From positions 76,660,861-76,724,860 of the forward strand of contig JAOWCC010000019.1 in the NCBI GenBank assembly GCA_030867875.1: a stretch of 64,000 nt of DNA, read 5' to 3'. The first letter of the stretch is position 1. Each line of letters starts with the position of its first letter. Below, piece by piece: positions 1 to 12,600 of the stretch. Both the position numbers and the translations under genes were made by a program. Source of the stretch: Actinernus sp. WN-2022. Taxonomy: Eukaryota > Cnidaria > Anthozoa > Actiniaria > Actinernidae. The notes under the pieces are model-generated. The model made no database searches, was not told where the DNA came from, and saw only the letters and a program-made list of their open reading frames with translations.

Positions 1-29
1 AGTTACATACAGTGTTAATTAAGATACAG

Positions 30-105
30 TATGATTGCAGTAAGGCTACAGAGATGTATGCCATATTTTTGTCCCACTCACATGAAATCTGCTCTCAATT
101 TAAAA
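30..105. repeat. Half of a palindromic MITE (family of 18519-18830)
   Basis: The segment with TTTGTCCCACTCACATGAAA and TCTGCTCTC matches the right terminus of the palindromic element at 18519-18830 (TTTGTCCCACTCTTACGAAA then TCTGTTCTA). No left half is seen in the window. Confidence 0.5.
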
Positions 106-215
106 TAAAATTTGGGTCTGGTTTTCCGAGGCAGAGTTGTTGCCATGGCAACCAAAATATTCAACAAACAAAATAGTATAATTTGTCCTAGCTTGAGTTA
201 AATCAGCAGGACAAT

Positions 216-357
216 AATTGAAGGGCTGTGTGGAAAAAGGGTGTAAGTGTCTCCTGATCAAATTCTAAATTCTCCTTCAATTTCTTTGTTTTCTAAGGGA
301 GAATTTAGAACATGATGAAGAGTCACTTATGCCCTTTTTGCACACAGCCCTTCAATT
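216..357. mobile_element. Palindromic MITE, family 1, intact copy
   Basis: A 142-bp inverted repeat. The left arm begins AATTGAAGGGCTGTGTGG and the right arm ends CACACAGCCCTTCAATT; inner arms carry ATTCTAAATTCTCC and its complement around a TTTCTAAGG centre. Two more copies occur at 11797-11876 + 14827-14890 (split by a LINE) and 45305-45415. There is no coding capacity. Confidence 0.8.
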
Positions 358-592
358 TAGTAGGACAGTAATTCAGCGCTTTTTTGTGAAGACCTCTAAC
401 AGAAGCAAAAAGAAAGCAATCAGACCAGCATCCTGCCAATGATGTTGAAAATTTACATGTATGTACTGGACACTTTTGGAAAATGATTGGTCGTAGTCTG
501 CTCTCTGACAATTACCTGAATCCATGTTATTCTCATGTTGGTTCAAGAGGTGGTTGTTATAAGTAATGTTACTGGCAAATAATTAATTTCAG

Positions 593-660
593 TATGAAGA
601 CAGGCTGGTTGAAATGGAAGCCTGACTGGGACAGTGCAGCAGACAAGTACATGAAAGCTG
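593..660 (+). CDS. NAPG: NAPG exon encoding the KWKPDWDSAA segment
   Basis: The acceptor is TTTCAG before 593 and the donor GTAAGT at 661. The first base completes a codon from an upstream exon that is not in view. It reads MKTGWLKWKPDWDSAADKYM then KA-G, matching the first helical hairpin of gamma-SNAP. The internal ATG at 594 is not taken as the start, because the family has about 20 residues before this point. Confidence 0.93.
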
Positions 661-3600
661 GTAAGTATTTAGCATGAGAAAACAGCCACCTCTTGTTGTG
701 AGCCCATGAGAAGAGGCAGCTGTTACTCAGGCTGGCGAGTAGTTACCTGCAAGTGAATGTTTCTTTTTCTGTGTTAAACTTAAAATAGGAATAAGGGTGT
801 GACTTACATGTATAAAATTTGGCTAACTACCGTACCGGCTTTTATTATACAACTTGGCAATTTTGAGTGCAAGTACAGGATAAAATGAGTGCAAATATGC
901 AAGCATATTACATGGGTCACAAACAGGTTTGCAAAGTTTATTCAACACTTAAAAGGTTTTGTAAGCATGCAAGCCAATCAATATGGTGCTGTTTGAGTAA
1001 TAACCAATCAGCTTTTTAGTGCACAAAATAATTTTCAAAAGAGAAGGCTGATAGTTTATGCTGTCAATATAGTTTCTTCAAACAGAGCTGTAAGGTACAG
1101 TTGTACTGAGCAGAAATAAACACTTTTTGTGTTAGCCATTGTTTAATAAACAATTCATTACATGGAAAGTTGTGTAATATGGCTGGAAATTTTTACTCAT
1201 CAATTTCATTTTTTCTTGTCTTTCAGGCTCAAAAAAATTAGTGACTCATAAAAATACCCAGCCGTATTGCATAACTTTTCGTGTAATGACAGCCTCTTTG
1301 TATTTCATAGTAAAACTGAGCTGACTGATTGGCTGAAATATAATATTTATAGGATAATGGTGAATATTTAATTACCTCATCTGCATCTTGGCAAAATAAA
1401 TATGCACTTCCACTTTGGTGAATAATGGTAATTAAAAGTACTAGAAGTTATCAATGAGAAGTGAAGTGCTGCCTCCCTTAAAAACCTCCTGTGAGCTACA
1501 TGTAGCTACCCAGCCACTTTTTGGTCTTTGAATTGCGATTGCATTGCTCCATTAGGCAGATTAGATATTAATGCACTCCAATTGTTTTGAAGTTGTTGGG
1601 TGAATAGACACAATAAACAAGCCAATATTTCCAAATAAACTTTATTTTTCAATAGGACATTAACAAGACTGTAGGTAATAAACAGAACATTACAGATTTT
1701 CTGGAAATTACCTAATGTCCACTATGTTTCAGAAAATAAACAGATGTCTTGGAAATTTGTTTATCATTCTATTCCTTCCTCTTAAATGTTTTCTACCTTC
1801 TGGATAGGAGAGAGGTCCGTTTATTATTTTACATTTTTAAAATTCAACTACATTGTAAGTCATTAAACTTTAAAACAGCAGCAGTATCATTTTCATCTGG
1901 TATTCCAAGATGATTTCTTGCATGCAAATCAAATAGACAAAAAGAATCTGATTCTTTGATACCAGCTATCATATAACCATCAAGCACCAGCATTATTACT
2001 CGGGCCAGGCCTTTGGCCGGCACGAGTCTTAAATCGCAAATGTTTTTTTAATATTTATTTTCCAACGTCGAACTTTTTCACCATTAACCAATCAGATTGC
2101 ACTGTGCTGGTCATGTGAACAGTGGACAACATTTCCAGGTTTTTCAAGATGGTAGCGAGTGGGAGTTTTGACTTAGCAAAACCTTTAATATCAGCTGTTT
2201 TTTTGTGTAAACCAAAGGTTCCTTCAAGTGCAATACCAAGATTTTTGTCTTTTCTAAAGCTGAGAGGTGTTTCACGGGCTTTGGACGGGAATTTTTCACA
2301 TATTATGTGACATATATGCTTTAAGATACACTCGTGACAGTCGGCTATAAAGACAGCAGCTTCTAAATTTAAGTAGCCGCTAATCTGAACATGATAACCT
2401 TTATACCAATTGACTGTCGTTGTGTTGTTATTTATTGTTATTAACCTCTCGAAAGTGTAGTAGAAATGACCAGATTTCTCAGTTCTCTGTCTGACAGGGG
2501 CCTTTTAAAAGAATTACAGTCATTTCGCCCCCCAATGCACATGTATTTAAATGTTTATAAATTCGGGAACGAAAATCCAGCATGCAGTGAGTGAGTATAA
2601 ACTGAGTAAGTAATCCGAAATGAAGATTTTTTCAAACTAACGATAAATGACTCTGATGTGGAAATCGCATATTTATCTGTGGCGTGTTATTGACACTGGT
2701 AAAAACCAATCTTTCCTAAGCACAAGACTAAGGGACAGTTACCACCTAACAGTGACACATGTACAATTATTGGCTTTTTATTTTCTATTTCCTGGGTATA
2801 TTTACATCTGGCCTGTACCTCTTTGTATTTGATTATTATCTCTGGGTTCAGGCATTCTACAGTGTATTTAATGTTTTTTTTTTTAGAACTGACATAATGA
2901 TATTATGTATAGAGTAGTGTATTTATCATTATTGCAAGTATATAAAATAAACTAAATTTGGTCCAGAACTGAGAGAGTATACTTACATGCAAGTGGCACT
3001 CTTTCTTTCCCTTCCCCTTTCTTGGTACCATTATATATCCATGCAAGCTAGATCTTGTTTCAGTGTTTTCCATCTGAGGTGGTCCTGGCTTAAGATAACC
3101 CTAAGGTTACCTTAAGGTTACCGGATACCTTCAGGGTGCGTTTCCAGTCTAAATTATGTAGCGCCTCGAAGAAACATCGTAGATAAATCATTCATGTATC
3201 ATTTTAAAGCTTATAAAATTGGCTACAAGAAGACATAAAACGTTTTGAGTTCTTTGAAAATCTCGAATTTTCCGCCATCCCGTTTCACCGATCTAGTGAG
3301 ATGGCTTTCAGAAGTTCCGACTCCGAAAATATTTTAAAGTTTAAACATCTGTTTGCTTTGTTGTATTTTAGAGCAATCGTATTACAAAACTGTGTCGGGG
3401 AATTTCAAAATTCGATTTAGTTCAAAAGTTGTCATGCTTTGCGTGAAAAGGCGAAAAATAATCAGAGTAGATATGCAGGAAACGTCGTCAAGAGCTCTCT
3501 TTTTAGAAATTCCCAATTCCCCGACACGGTTTTGCAGCTGAGATATCAATTGACATTTTGTGAAAATTTCGCACAAATCGAATAAATTTCTCTTGAGTGG

Positions 3601-6600
3601 GAGCTTTTTAAAAACTCTATTTTGATTGAAAATCGAAAGCGAGAAAATAGCACTTCAAAAAATATACCCGTCTGTCGTGCGTGAATCTGAAGCCCCGCCT
3701 CTACAACAATTAGCGAGCTCTTGGCCAATCATTTCTCATCACAGTTCAACTATCTGTCAATGTTGATTTCCGATCAAAGCTACGCGCCGCATCGAGAAAG
3801 TGTTTGTTCTTTTTTGTGCGACTTAAAAACTGATAGCGGCAAGAGTCGGCTGATTTCCCAGGCTAGAAAAATGGGAAAGACAAAAAGACCTCGAGGGGCA
3901 AAGCCAAGGTGAACAACTATAGAGACGCCTTGAATGCCAGCATAGTTAGTAGAGGAGACAGCGATTTGTAGGCGTCTGAAACAGCACGGCAATAGCGAGA
4001 TCGTGGTTCAACCGATTCAGGATCACCGTCAGACTACGTTTCCATCTAAGCTTTCTTGGAAACAAATATTCTCTCGGCTGGCTCTTATCAATTCTACTTT
4101 ATGTTCAGATGTGGACCACTCGGCACTCTGTCTGAAAGTGAAAATACGAACGCTTGTCGGGTTTTGCGAGGACTCCAATGTAGTCGTATGCATTGTTTGG
4201 CCTAGTTTTGCTTTTATTTTTTCTTTGTTTTTCAAGCTAAGGGTTAGGGCATCCTGCTTGCTTTTTGTAAGATATAAGGCCAACATCCGATGGAATTGTG
4301 GAATCGTGTGTGGAAAAACTTTTCTCACTAAACGTAAACATTGGTCAGATGAAATGAATTTAATATGTGCCGATTTCCCACACCGTCGTTACGGGCGAGT
4401 GAGCACTTGTCATGTGTTTATTGATCTGCTGTCAATCAAAAAGAACCTTTCACTTCCGGTTAAAAACTTCCTTTTGGTATTTCTACGTCAATATTAATTT
4501 TTTTTGAACGGAGTTTTTGGTATATGAGACACTACTACTAAAACTACATTTCTGTGTGAAAACATTTTTTTTCCATCTTTTTCGTTTTGAAGGTATCCGG
4601 TAACCTTAAGGACCTACCTTCTCATCATTGTATTTCTTATTATGCCATATTACTCGTATACATTTCCATCATCTTATGAGAAAATTAATGTAATTGTTGT
4701 TCCTCGGTTCTTGGTGTCAGCATCGTCACTTTCACTCGGTCATGATCAGGAGTACAAGTACTTTTAAGAATTATTTGGGAATGAAAATTAATCTTGCTGC
4801 GCCCCCAATGATAGAAAAAAATGAGTGGACAGTGCATGTTTCTTTGTGGACTGCCATTATAAGTTTCAGTCTTCTTCAAGATGTAGAAAATGAGCACTAG
4901 CACAGTGGCAGCTCACTAATACTAGAAAATGGTGGTCTGTAGTTTACGCCCCCACTCGAAAATATTGTATTGAGAATTTAGCCTGAATTTCAGCCGTCTC
5001 CACTGGTTTGTTAATGAGAATTACAAATAGATGACTTTATTTCACATGTCGAACGACATCACATGTACCTAACTATTCACAATGAACAGCAACATTATGT
5101 GGAATTTGTTCTTAAAAAAATTGCTTGATTTCTCGTAGTCGTACTGCACCTGATATAATTACAATGCATCAAATTTCAGTGACTCAATGTCGTGCAGACT
5201 ACTCAAATAACCATTGCACTTCAATCAACAACACCCATACCAATTTTTTTTAATAATTCTAACGACCCTCAAGGAACAATAATATTGAAAAGAAAGTAAT
5301 ATTAAACTACAGAATTGAAGGAAATTGTGGCTGAAATGTACATGCACAGCATGTATGTATGTGTGTGTTGTGTGCGTATTATGGCTCTATCCCCTCCGGC
5401 AACAACAACATACATGTACATACATGGGTTTTATTTGGATTGTGTACAAACGTGATACATTGATTGTTTGTTCCAAATAACGTTAGTGTTACCATAATTT
5501 AAAAAGATAATTTTACAATAATTACCACAGCATACCATAACCCTAAACCCTAACCTAATCCCCCCGGCATACGTGGGGCATTTGCACATTGACATTTGAC
5601 AGACAAGAGCATCAGTAGAGAACCAATTCTCTGGCTACTCTAGCACAAACCATGTTGACACAAAATTATGCGATTCAGCTGGGTCATTTATATTAATTGG
5701 AATGAAATTAATGGAACTTCGTACCAGGCTTACCAGGCTTTTACGGTTAAACTGTACCAGGCTCACCGGGAAAGCCGGGTCAAAAATTGGAATGATGCAA
5801 CCTGTCTGCAGCAACTCCAAGTTGACCAGGCTTTTATGGTTTCCTGAACTGCAGTCACTGGGAAAGCTTGGAATTTCTGACTTTTTCAAGCATATCTTAA
5901 CCGGCCTTTCAGGGTGAGCCTGGTTAAACCGGGGTTAACCGGGGTTAACCGAGCTTACCAGGCTTTTTACCAGGCTTTTGGTGCCCGAGTAAGGCCACTC
6001 AGGGCCTCTTGTTGCACTTGCGCTATCCGAGAATGCATTCATCAAAGCCTGCTGCAGTGAGCAAAATGGCCCTTTGCCACAAAATGAGCGATCAATGCAC
6101 CCTTGGTAAAATTGGCTGTACTTCAAACAGCACTCAGTATTGTTGTAAGAGGTTGGCACTTTTGGCAACTCGTTTATTGATAAAGTGCGTACCAGGCACC
6201 ATTTCATAGTTAGAGCATGTAAATGTGATATACATGTAAGATATCATCGATGGTTGTTTGAGTCCATAAATCGACCGAATCCGATTGATTGAATAGCAAA
6301 GCTGAAAGTTACTGACATAAAAGCACACTGTCAGCCTCTAGAATGCTCACTGAAAAATTCATGGCCTTGATGAGTGCTTCCTCGAATGGTGGTAGCCATA
6401 ACAGATTATTTGGCTAAAGCGATCAGAGAAAATGAAAAAGCAATAAATAAAAACGGCTAAAGTGAACAAGTTGCACCGTAAATTTGTTGTCGGTAAGTGG
6501 TCGGCCGACAGCTTACCAACAGCTTACCGACAGCTTACCAACAGCTTACCGACAGCTTACCGACAGCTTACCGACAGCTTACCAACAGCTTACCGACAGC

Positions 6601-9600
6601 TTACCAACAGCTTACCAACAGCTTAACGACAGCTTACCGACAGTACTTGACGAATGGTTTCCACAGGGAATTTTCGTCTCAAAGTAAAATCCAGCTGATA
6701 GTACAAATAGGGAATTTTCGTCTCAAACTCAAAGTGTGCGTATACATGTGCGTACATACTCGCTACGCTCTTGATATCACGTAGCTTTCCAATGTTAGAA
6801 CGAAATTTGTCAATAGCATATTCTTACTACGTTGTAGATAGTTGGATATTGATGAAAATAGTGTACTCATTATATCTGTCTTTTCTTCTTTGCAGCATAT
6901 TCTCGATTCAAATCCGTGAATTAGTGAACCCGCGCCATCTTGGATTCCCACGTGATATCACGTGTTCTTTAACTGCGGCAAACTGCGACAAACTGCGGCA
7001 AATCTATTATTTTAGAATCCGGACTTTTTGACGCCTCTGGCACGCAGGGTATTTACCAAAACCATCTTACTGTACGTTTGTAAAACTGTTTGTCATGAAT
7101 TCGAATTCGCGTTGGCATTCGTAGGAACATTAAGAGCGAAATTAGTCGTAATATGTTGCATGACTTTAGCACAATACTGTAGTTATCTGTTAATTTGCCG
7201 TGAGATCGCACTGTATCGAAGGGGTTTATCGTTGTCACAACTTTGGAAACTATTAAGCGTATTTTGGTTGAAAATATTCTTGAGCCAGTATGAGATAACG
7301 ATTCATGCGCTTTCAGACAGATTGTCTGGTTTTTGACACAACAGGAGAGGCCCAACAGTGAGTGCCGCGGATATTTTAATTTGTTATCTGTTATCGAAGC
7401 GGTTTATCGTTGCCAGAACGTTGGAAACTTAGAAGGTATAAAACATATTTTGGTTCAAATGAGTCAACCACTTACCAACAGCTTACCAACAGCTTACCAA
7501 CAGCTTACCGACAGCTTACCAACAGCTTACCAACAGCTTACCGACAGCTTACCAAGAGCTTACCGACAGCTTACCGACAGCTTACCGACAGCTTACCAAC
7601 AGCTTACCGACAGCTTACCGACAGCTTACCAACAGCTTACCGACAGCTAACCAACCACTTACCGACACAATTTTACCGACCACTTACCGACAGCTTACCG
7701 ACCACTTACCGACCACTTACCGACCACTTACCGACCACTTACCAACCACTTACCAACCACTTACCAACCACTTACCAACCACTTACCAACCACTTACCAA
7801 CCACTTACCGACCACTTACCGACCACTTACCGACCACTTACCGACCACTTACCGACCACTTACCGACCACTTACCGACCACTTACCGACAACGTATTTAC
7901 GGTGCAACTTGTTCACTTTAGCCAATAAAAACTTACCTCTATTTCTGTAAACTTGCCACAACCGAAGGCGAAGTGAGAAATCAGAAGCATGTGGTTTTCA
8001 TATAATTATTAGATATAAACTGCTGATTGGCATTTTTTCGATAGGAGCCTGTGATAATGGTTACAATTTGACATTTCCACATCTGATATTATTGTAAGAG
8101 AGCAGTTGATTATATACAATGTATAGTGCAATGGCCAGGCTGCTGTACCGGGTGACAATCCCCTGCTCTTTTTCGAGTAGTACAACAGGTTCTTTCACGT
8201 CCCCTTCAAATACTGATTAGAAGTAGAAGGAGACAAGGCCAACGGCTTATAAACGTCCCTGCCTGTTACTGGCTTGTCACGGACTTGCCAAGCATACTAC
8301 AAGCCTGTCACAGCTGGCTTGTCAATCTGTCACTGGCTTGTCACATGCTTGCCAACCTGCCACTGCCTTGCCAATTGATGACAGCTTTGATAATCTTACA
8401 GGCTTGCCATTCTGGTACAGGCTTGTCACTGACTGTTTAACAGGCTTGTCACATACAGGCCTGTTACTTGCTTGTATGACAAACCTGTCACATGCTTGGC
8501 AGACAAGCATGTCAAGAACATGTTGGCATCCTGTGACAGGCCTGTCACTGGCTTGGAGGCTGCTTGACTGTAACAAGCTTGCTAACAGGCCTGTCACAAG
8601 ATGATATTTTCCATAAGGGTAGGCTCGGTTTCAGCCGTTGGGGTGTCGTTTCTCCAAAGCCTCCCCCTCTAACGGCTGGGCACGCGGTCAACACACCTTG
8701 TCCGTGACGTCATCTGGTTAACAATATTATTCATTTATGTGCGTGTAGCGTAGGTTCGATTCCGCATAAAGTGAAGCGTAGGTTCGATTCTGCATAAAGT
8801 GAAGCGTAGGTTCGATTCCGCATAAAGTGAATATAATCATGTTGCCAGCCTCTTGCATGTTTGAGAATGTCAGCAAGGTTTTTGCCATGTCTAATTTTGA
8901 ATAATTATTGAGCATTCACCAAAAATTATGGTAAATTGTTATAGTTTCCAGTGATGTTGCTAACATCTGGGAGGCACTTGTATGATAAGTGTATGCAGCC
9001 ATAGGGTTCAAAACTGGACCCAGTTTGCAGAGAAATACAAAATGTAAATATACTGCTCATAGCTTCAAAACCAGGATTTCCAAGTTATTGTGAAAGTGAA
9101 CCTGGATTTTCTCCCAGTCCTTTTTAATTCTGAATCATCTACATGTACATGTACAACCCAGAATTCAACACATTTTTCCGAAAACCTGGCCCCGGAAATC
9201 AGAATAAAGTTTTCTCACCAGGCCACGCCATTGCTTGATTCTCACATTTCTTTTTGAAATGGTGCACTAAAAATATACTTGAGGGCCCTAAGGGGGCAAA
9301 GCAGAAAAACTAGCTGTTAAAATTAGTTCTAATTAAAAAGGAAAGCAATGGTAAAAGGGGTTATGAATTTGGATAAAATCGCTTCATTACTGCTAATGAA
9401 AATCCTTTAATATCGACCCATACATGTAATTGTGTCTCTTGAAATGTCACAGAGTTTTTATCTTTGTGGGTCCTTGGACTCTAAGCTACAAAATTCTGGT
9501 GGGAACACTACTGTCACACCATAAAGAAGAGTGACCCCCTGGGCTAACATCCTCACCATTGTGAGCTTGTGGATTATAATGTAATCACTGTTTCTATTGT

Positions 9601-12600
9601 CACAGGGAATAGCTTTAAGGCAGCTAAGTCTTTTCCAGAAGCCGAAGATGCCTTTAAGAGAGCAGCTGAGGCACATTACGGTGCTCATGCGTATCCTTTT
9701 GTTATTAACAGATATATATGAGTTATTTACTGGCTAAGAGGTCTGTATACAGAGAAACTGTGTGATAGCTCTTGATATGGAGAATTCCTCCCTTGAATCT
9801 CCACATGGATCCTAAACCTTTCACTCATGGTATGGCACACAAAGTGTAGGAACTTATTTCTCTTTGCACTACATACCAATTCATTACATTCATTGTCCAT
9901 TACAAGAGAAATACATTACTGGTTATCATGACTGTGGTCAGAGATAGGAAATAGCTGCCCACTCCAAGAGGCAATCAGATACATGTACATGTAGCAGGAA
10001 AGCATGTGTGGAAAAAAATATATCAGGCTTTCAATCAATCAAGTACATGTATTCTGATTATTCAAGTGACAAAGATAATTAAGCTACATTGTATAACATC
10101 AACTGTCACATGTAAGCAAAAAAAACTACAACTGTTCTAAAAACAGTGAATATTGAATATTTTTTTAACAATTTATTATTTACTTTCCTTGACCTTCCTG
10201 TAATTTTTTGTGGTACAAGTACTTTCCATTCAGCAAAGTAAGTGAAACTAGATTACTGTGTAGTTAATATATGGATGCATACATGGGACTTGATTACTGT
10301 GTAGTTAATATATGGATGCATACATGGGACTTGATTACTGTGTAGTTAATATATGGATACATACATGGGACTTGATTACTGTGTAGTTAATAATTATATA
10401 TTGGATATGTTGTGGGGCAATTCTGAACACCGGGGCAAATATTTTTGAACTGGGGCAGATACTTTTGAACTGGGGCAGATACTTTTGAACTGGGGCAAAT
10501 ATTATGTTTGAACTGGGGCAATTATCAAGATTCTAAAAAGGGATTTAATTTTTGGGGATTCATAAAAAAAGGTTTAGTTTTTTGGGGGGGTCCAAAAGAA
10601 AAAAAAATCACCCTCCCCAGGATTTTTTTTTTTTTCGCCATCCCCTCCCTTCCTTCCTTCACTCCCTTCCCTTATACTTACACTTACCTTTCATTCAGAT
10701 GTAATACCAACATACCGAGCTCGGCGGGATTCGAACTCACCAGGATTTGAACTCAGCAGCTCTGCCTTGACACGCCCAGTTTTCCACTGACTAACGCACT
10801 GCGCCACACAAGCGCTTGTTGATTTCACCACCACCGTTTATTCTATAAGTGACTAATTGTCGAACCCAGTCCCTCTCATTATGTGCGCATGCATACTGCT
10901 AACAAAATCGGACTTGGAAACATTCTTTAGAAAATATGACATGGGCGATATTAAAACCCAGACGAAACTGTAACACAGATGAACTTTGTGTTGACTGCAT
11001 TTTATGAAAACTGCAGCAACTCAAGGGAAGTAAGAAAGCGGCTAAATCCAGAAAAATACATCATTTATAGATGATCAGGTGAACTTTATTACGGCGCCAC
11101 TCGTACTTAGAAACAAACTGTGTCAACTGAACCGATTTTTACAGAATAATCACCCAGATCACTTACAAAACTAAAATAAAGGCAAATTAAAGAAAAGTGA
11201 ATCACCTCTAACATTTTATCTAGAAGCTATAGTATATATTTTACGAAAGAGCTAAACAGTATCTCCGGAAAGTCAGATCTTGAAGTAACCCCTTGTACAT
11301 GTAAGCTTGTTTATGAGACTCAGCTTTTCAAATGGAATATAAAAACACTAACTGAGAATAAGAAATGCTGTATTATAGTATCTTGTTCTCTCATCAAAGA
11401 ATCGCCCACAGAGGATGTGAAAATACGCATTTAAATGGTCGATTAATGATAGAGAACTAACAACGTAATCAAGTCCCATGTATGTAAAAAAAGGCCATGT
11501 ATTAACTACACAGTAATCAAGTCCCATGTACAGGTATGTATCCATAAAAAAATATTAACTACACAGTAATGAAGTCCCATGTATGTACATGTATCGGTTG
11601 TAAGTTGTTTCTAATTTCAGGTTGTTTTTCAAACAACATGGGATTGTGGCCCTGTAAATATTGATGAATTCATCTTCAATAAAAGAACATAATCTAGAAC
11701 AATGGGACTTAATTTAGCAAAATACAGGAATAGATCCTACTCCTGATTGGCCAATAATACAGTGAATCACCAATGGCCACTAGATCACTGGGAACTAATT
11801 GAAGGTTGTGTGCAAAAAGGGCATAAGTGTCTTCTGATCACATTCTAAATTCTCCTTCAATTTCTATGTTTTCTAACAACAACAACAACAACAACCTTTA
11901 TTTTACCCCAAAAATTAATATAAAAAGATTTACAGAAATAGTATGATAAAAAATATTAGGGGTACTGGCAACCCAAAATAACCTTAGAGGGCTAAAAATG
12001 CCAGGTAGCCAGGTTACAATAATATAAAATTATTTGAATATTTCGGTCGGGACACTTATACACAAAGTACACACATAACTAATCTACCAATAATCTATTA
12101 ATAGTTAATATTAAGCTATGTACATGTATAAACAATAATAATAATAAATCTTAAATTAAATATAGAGGATAATATTAATATATTATAAATAAAATAATAA
12201 GGAAGATGTTGCAAAACAGATATGTCATCTTAGAAGCAATGAGTCAAAAATTTAGGGCTAGTAACCTTCAATAAAATTATGTTTCATTTTATCTTTAAAT
12301 GATGAATTTGAGGAAAGTTTTATATTTTCATCAATGCAATTCCATACTGTAGGACCTTGAAATCTGATATTAAAAATTCCATAGTTTGTTCTTGCTTTTG
12401 GAAGATAATAAGACTGTTTCAAATGCGGCAAGCCTTGTATTGTAGTTATGAATTTTATTAACCTTAATAAAGAAAGAATGAAAAACAGAAGGTAATTAAG
12501 AGATGATTGTGAAATTTGTACGTAAATATTGAAATGTGGAGGGTGACAAGATCAATTTTTTTTATAATTTTTAGAGACTTAAACAATGAGCTTGAATGCT

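Larger units (their letters stand above)
6455..7923. mobile_element. Mutator-like non-autonomous element with 29-bp perfect TIRs, 9-bp TSD and internal 11-bp tandem arrays
   Basis: The left terminus 6455-6483 (starts GGCTAAAGTGAACAAG) is the exact complement of 7895-7923 (ends CTTGTTCACTTTAGCC). After a two-base mismatch the match continues through GTTGTCGGTAAGTGGTCGG. The flanking 9 bp AATAAAAAC is directly repeated at 6446-6454 and 7924-7932, the target-duplication length typical of MULE/Mutator elements. Between the ends are a left array of an 11-bp unit (about 6505-6645), a middle of about 810 bp, and a right array (about 7466-7890). Translations of the arrays (QLTDSLPTAY repeats) are by-products, not a gene. 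No transposase is present. Confidence 0.85.

Noticed and set aside
4003..4497. 164-codon open frame as a transposase gene
   Set aside because: No DDE/D catalytic pattern, no DNA-binding motif, and an overlapping open frame on the other strand. Kept only as a note under the TIR element.
5536..5560. CCCTAAACCCTAACC string considered as interstitial telomeric repeat
   Set aside because: Only about two units, imperfect, with no extended array.
6484..7928. Open frames encoding LPTAYRQLTDS repeats
   Set aside because: They are translations of the 11-bp tandem arrays in the Mutator-like element; the frames overlap each other and have no non-repeat domain.
9960..9995. Recurrent TACATGTACATGTA strings through the window considered as a binding-site array
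   Set aside because: They are short, scattered and not in a consistent context. They look like a genome-wide compositional feature rather than a site.
10700..10812. tRNA-like boxes here and at 15900-15976, 18850-18935, 25600-25690 considered as tRNA genes
   Set aside because: No complete cloverleaf with acceptor stem can be drawn, and each is joined to a SINE body and a simple-repeat tail. They are SINE heads.
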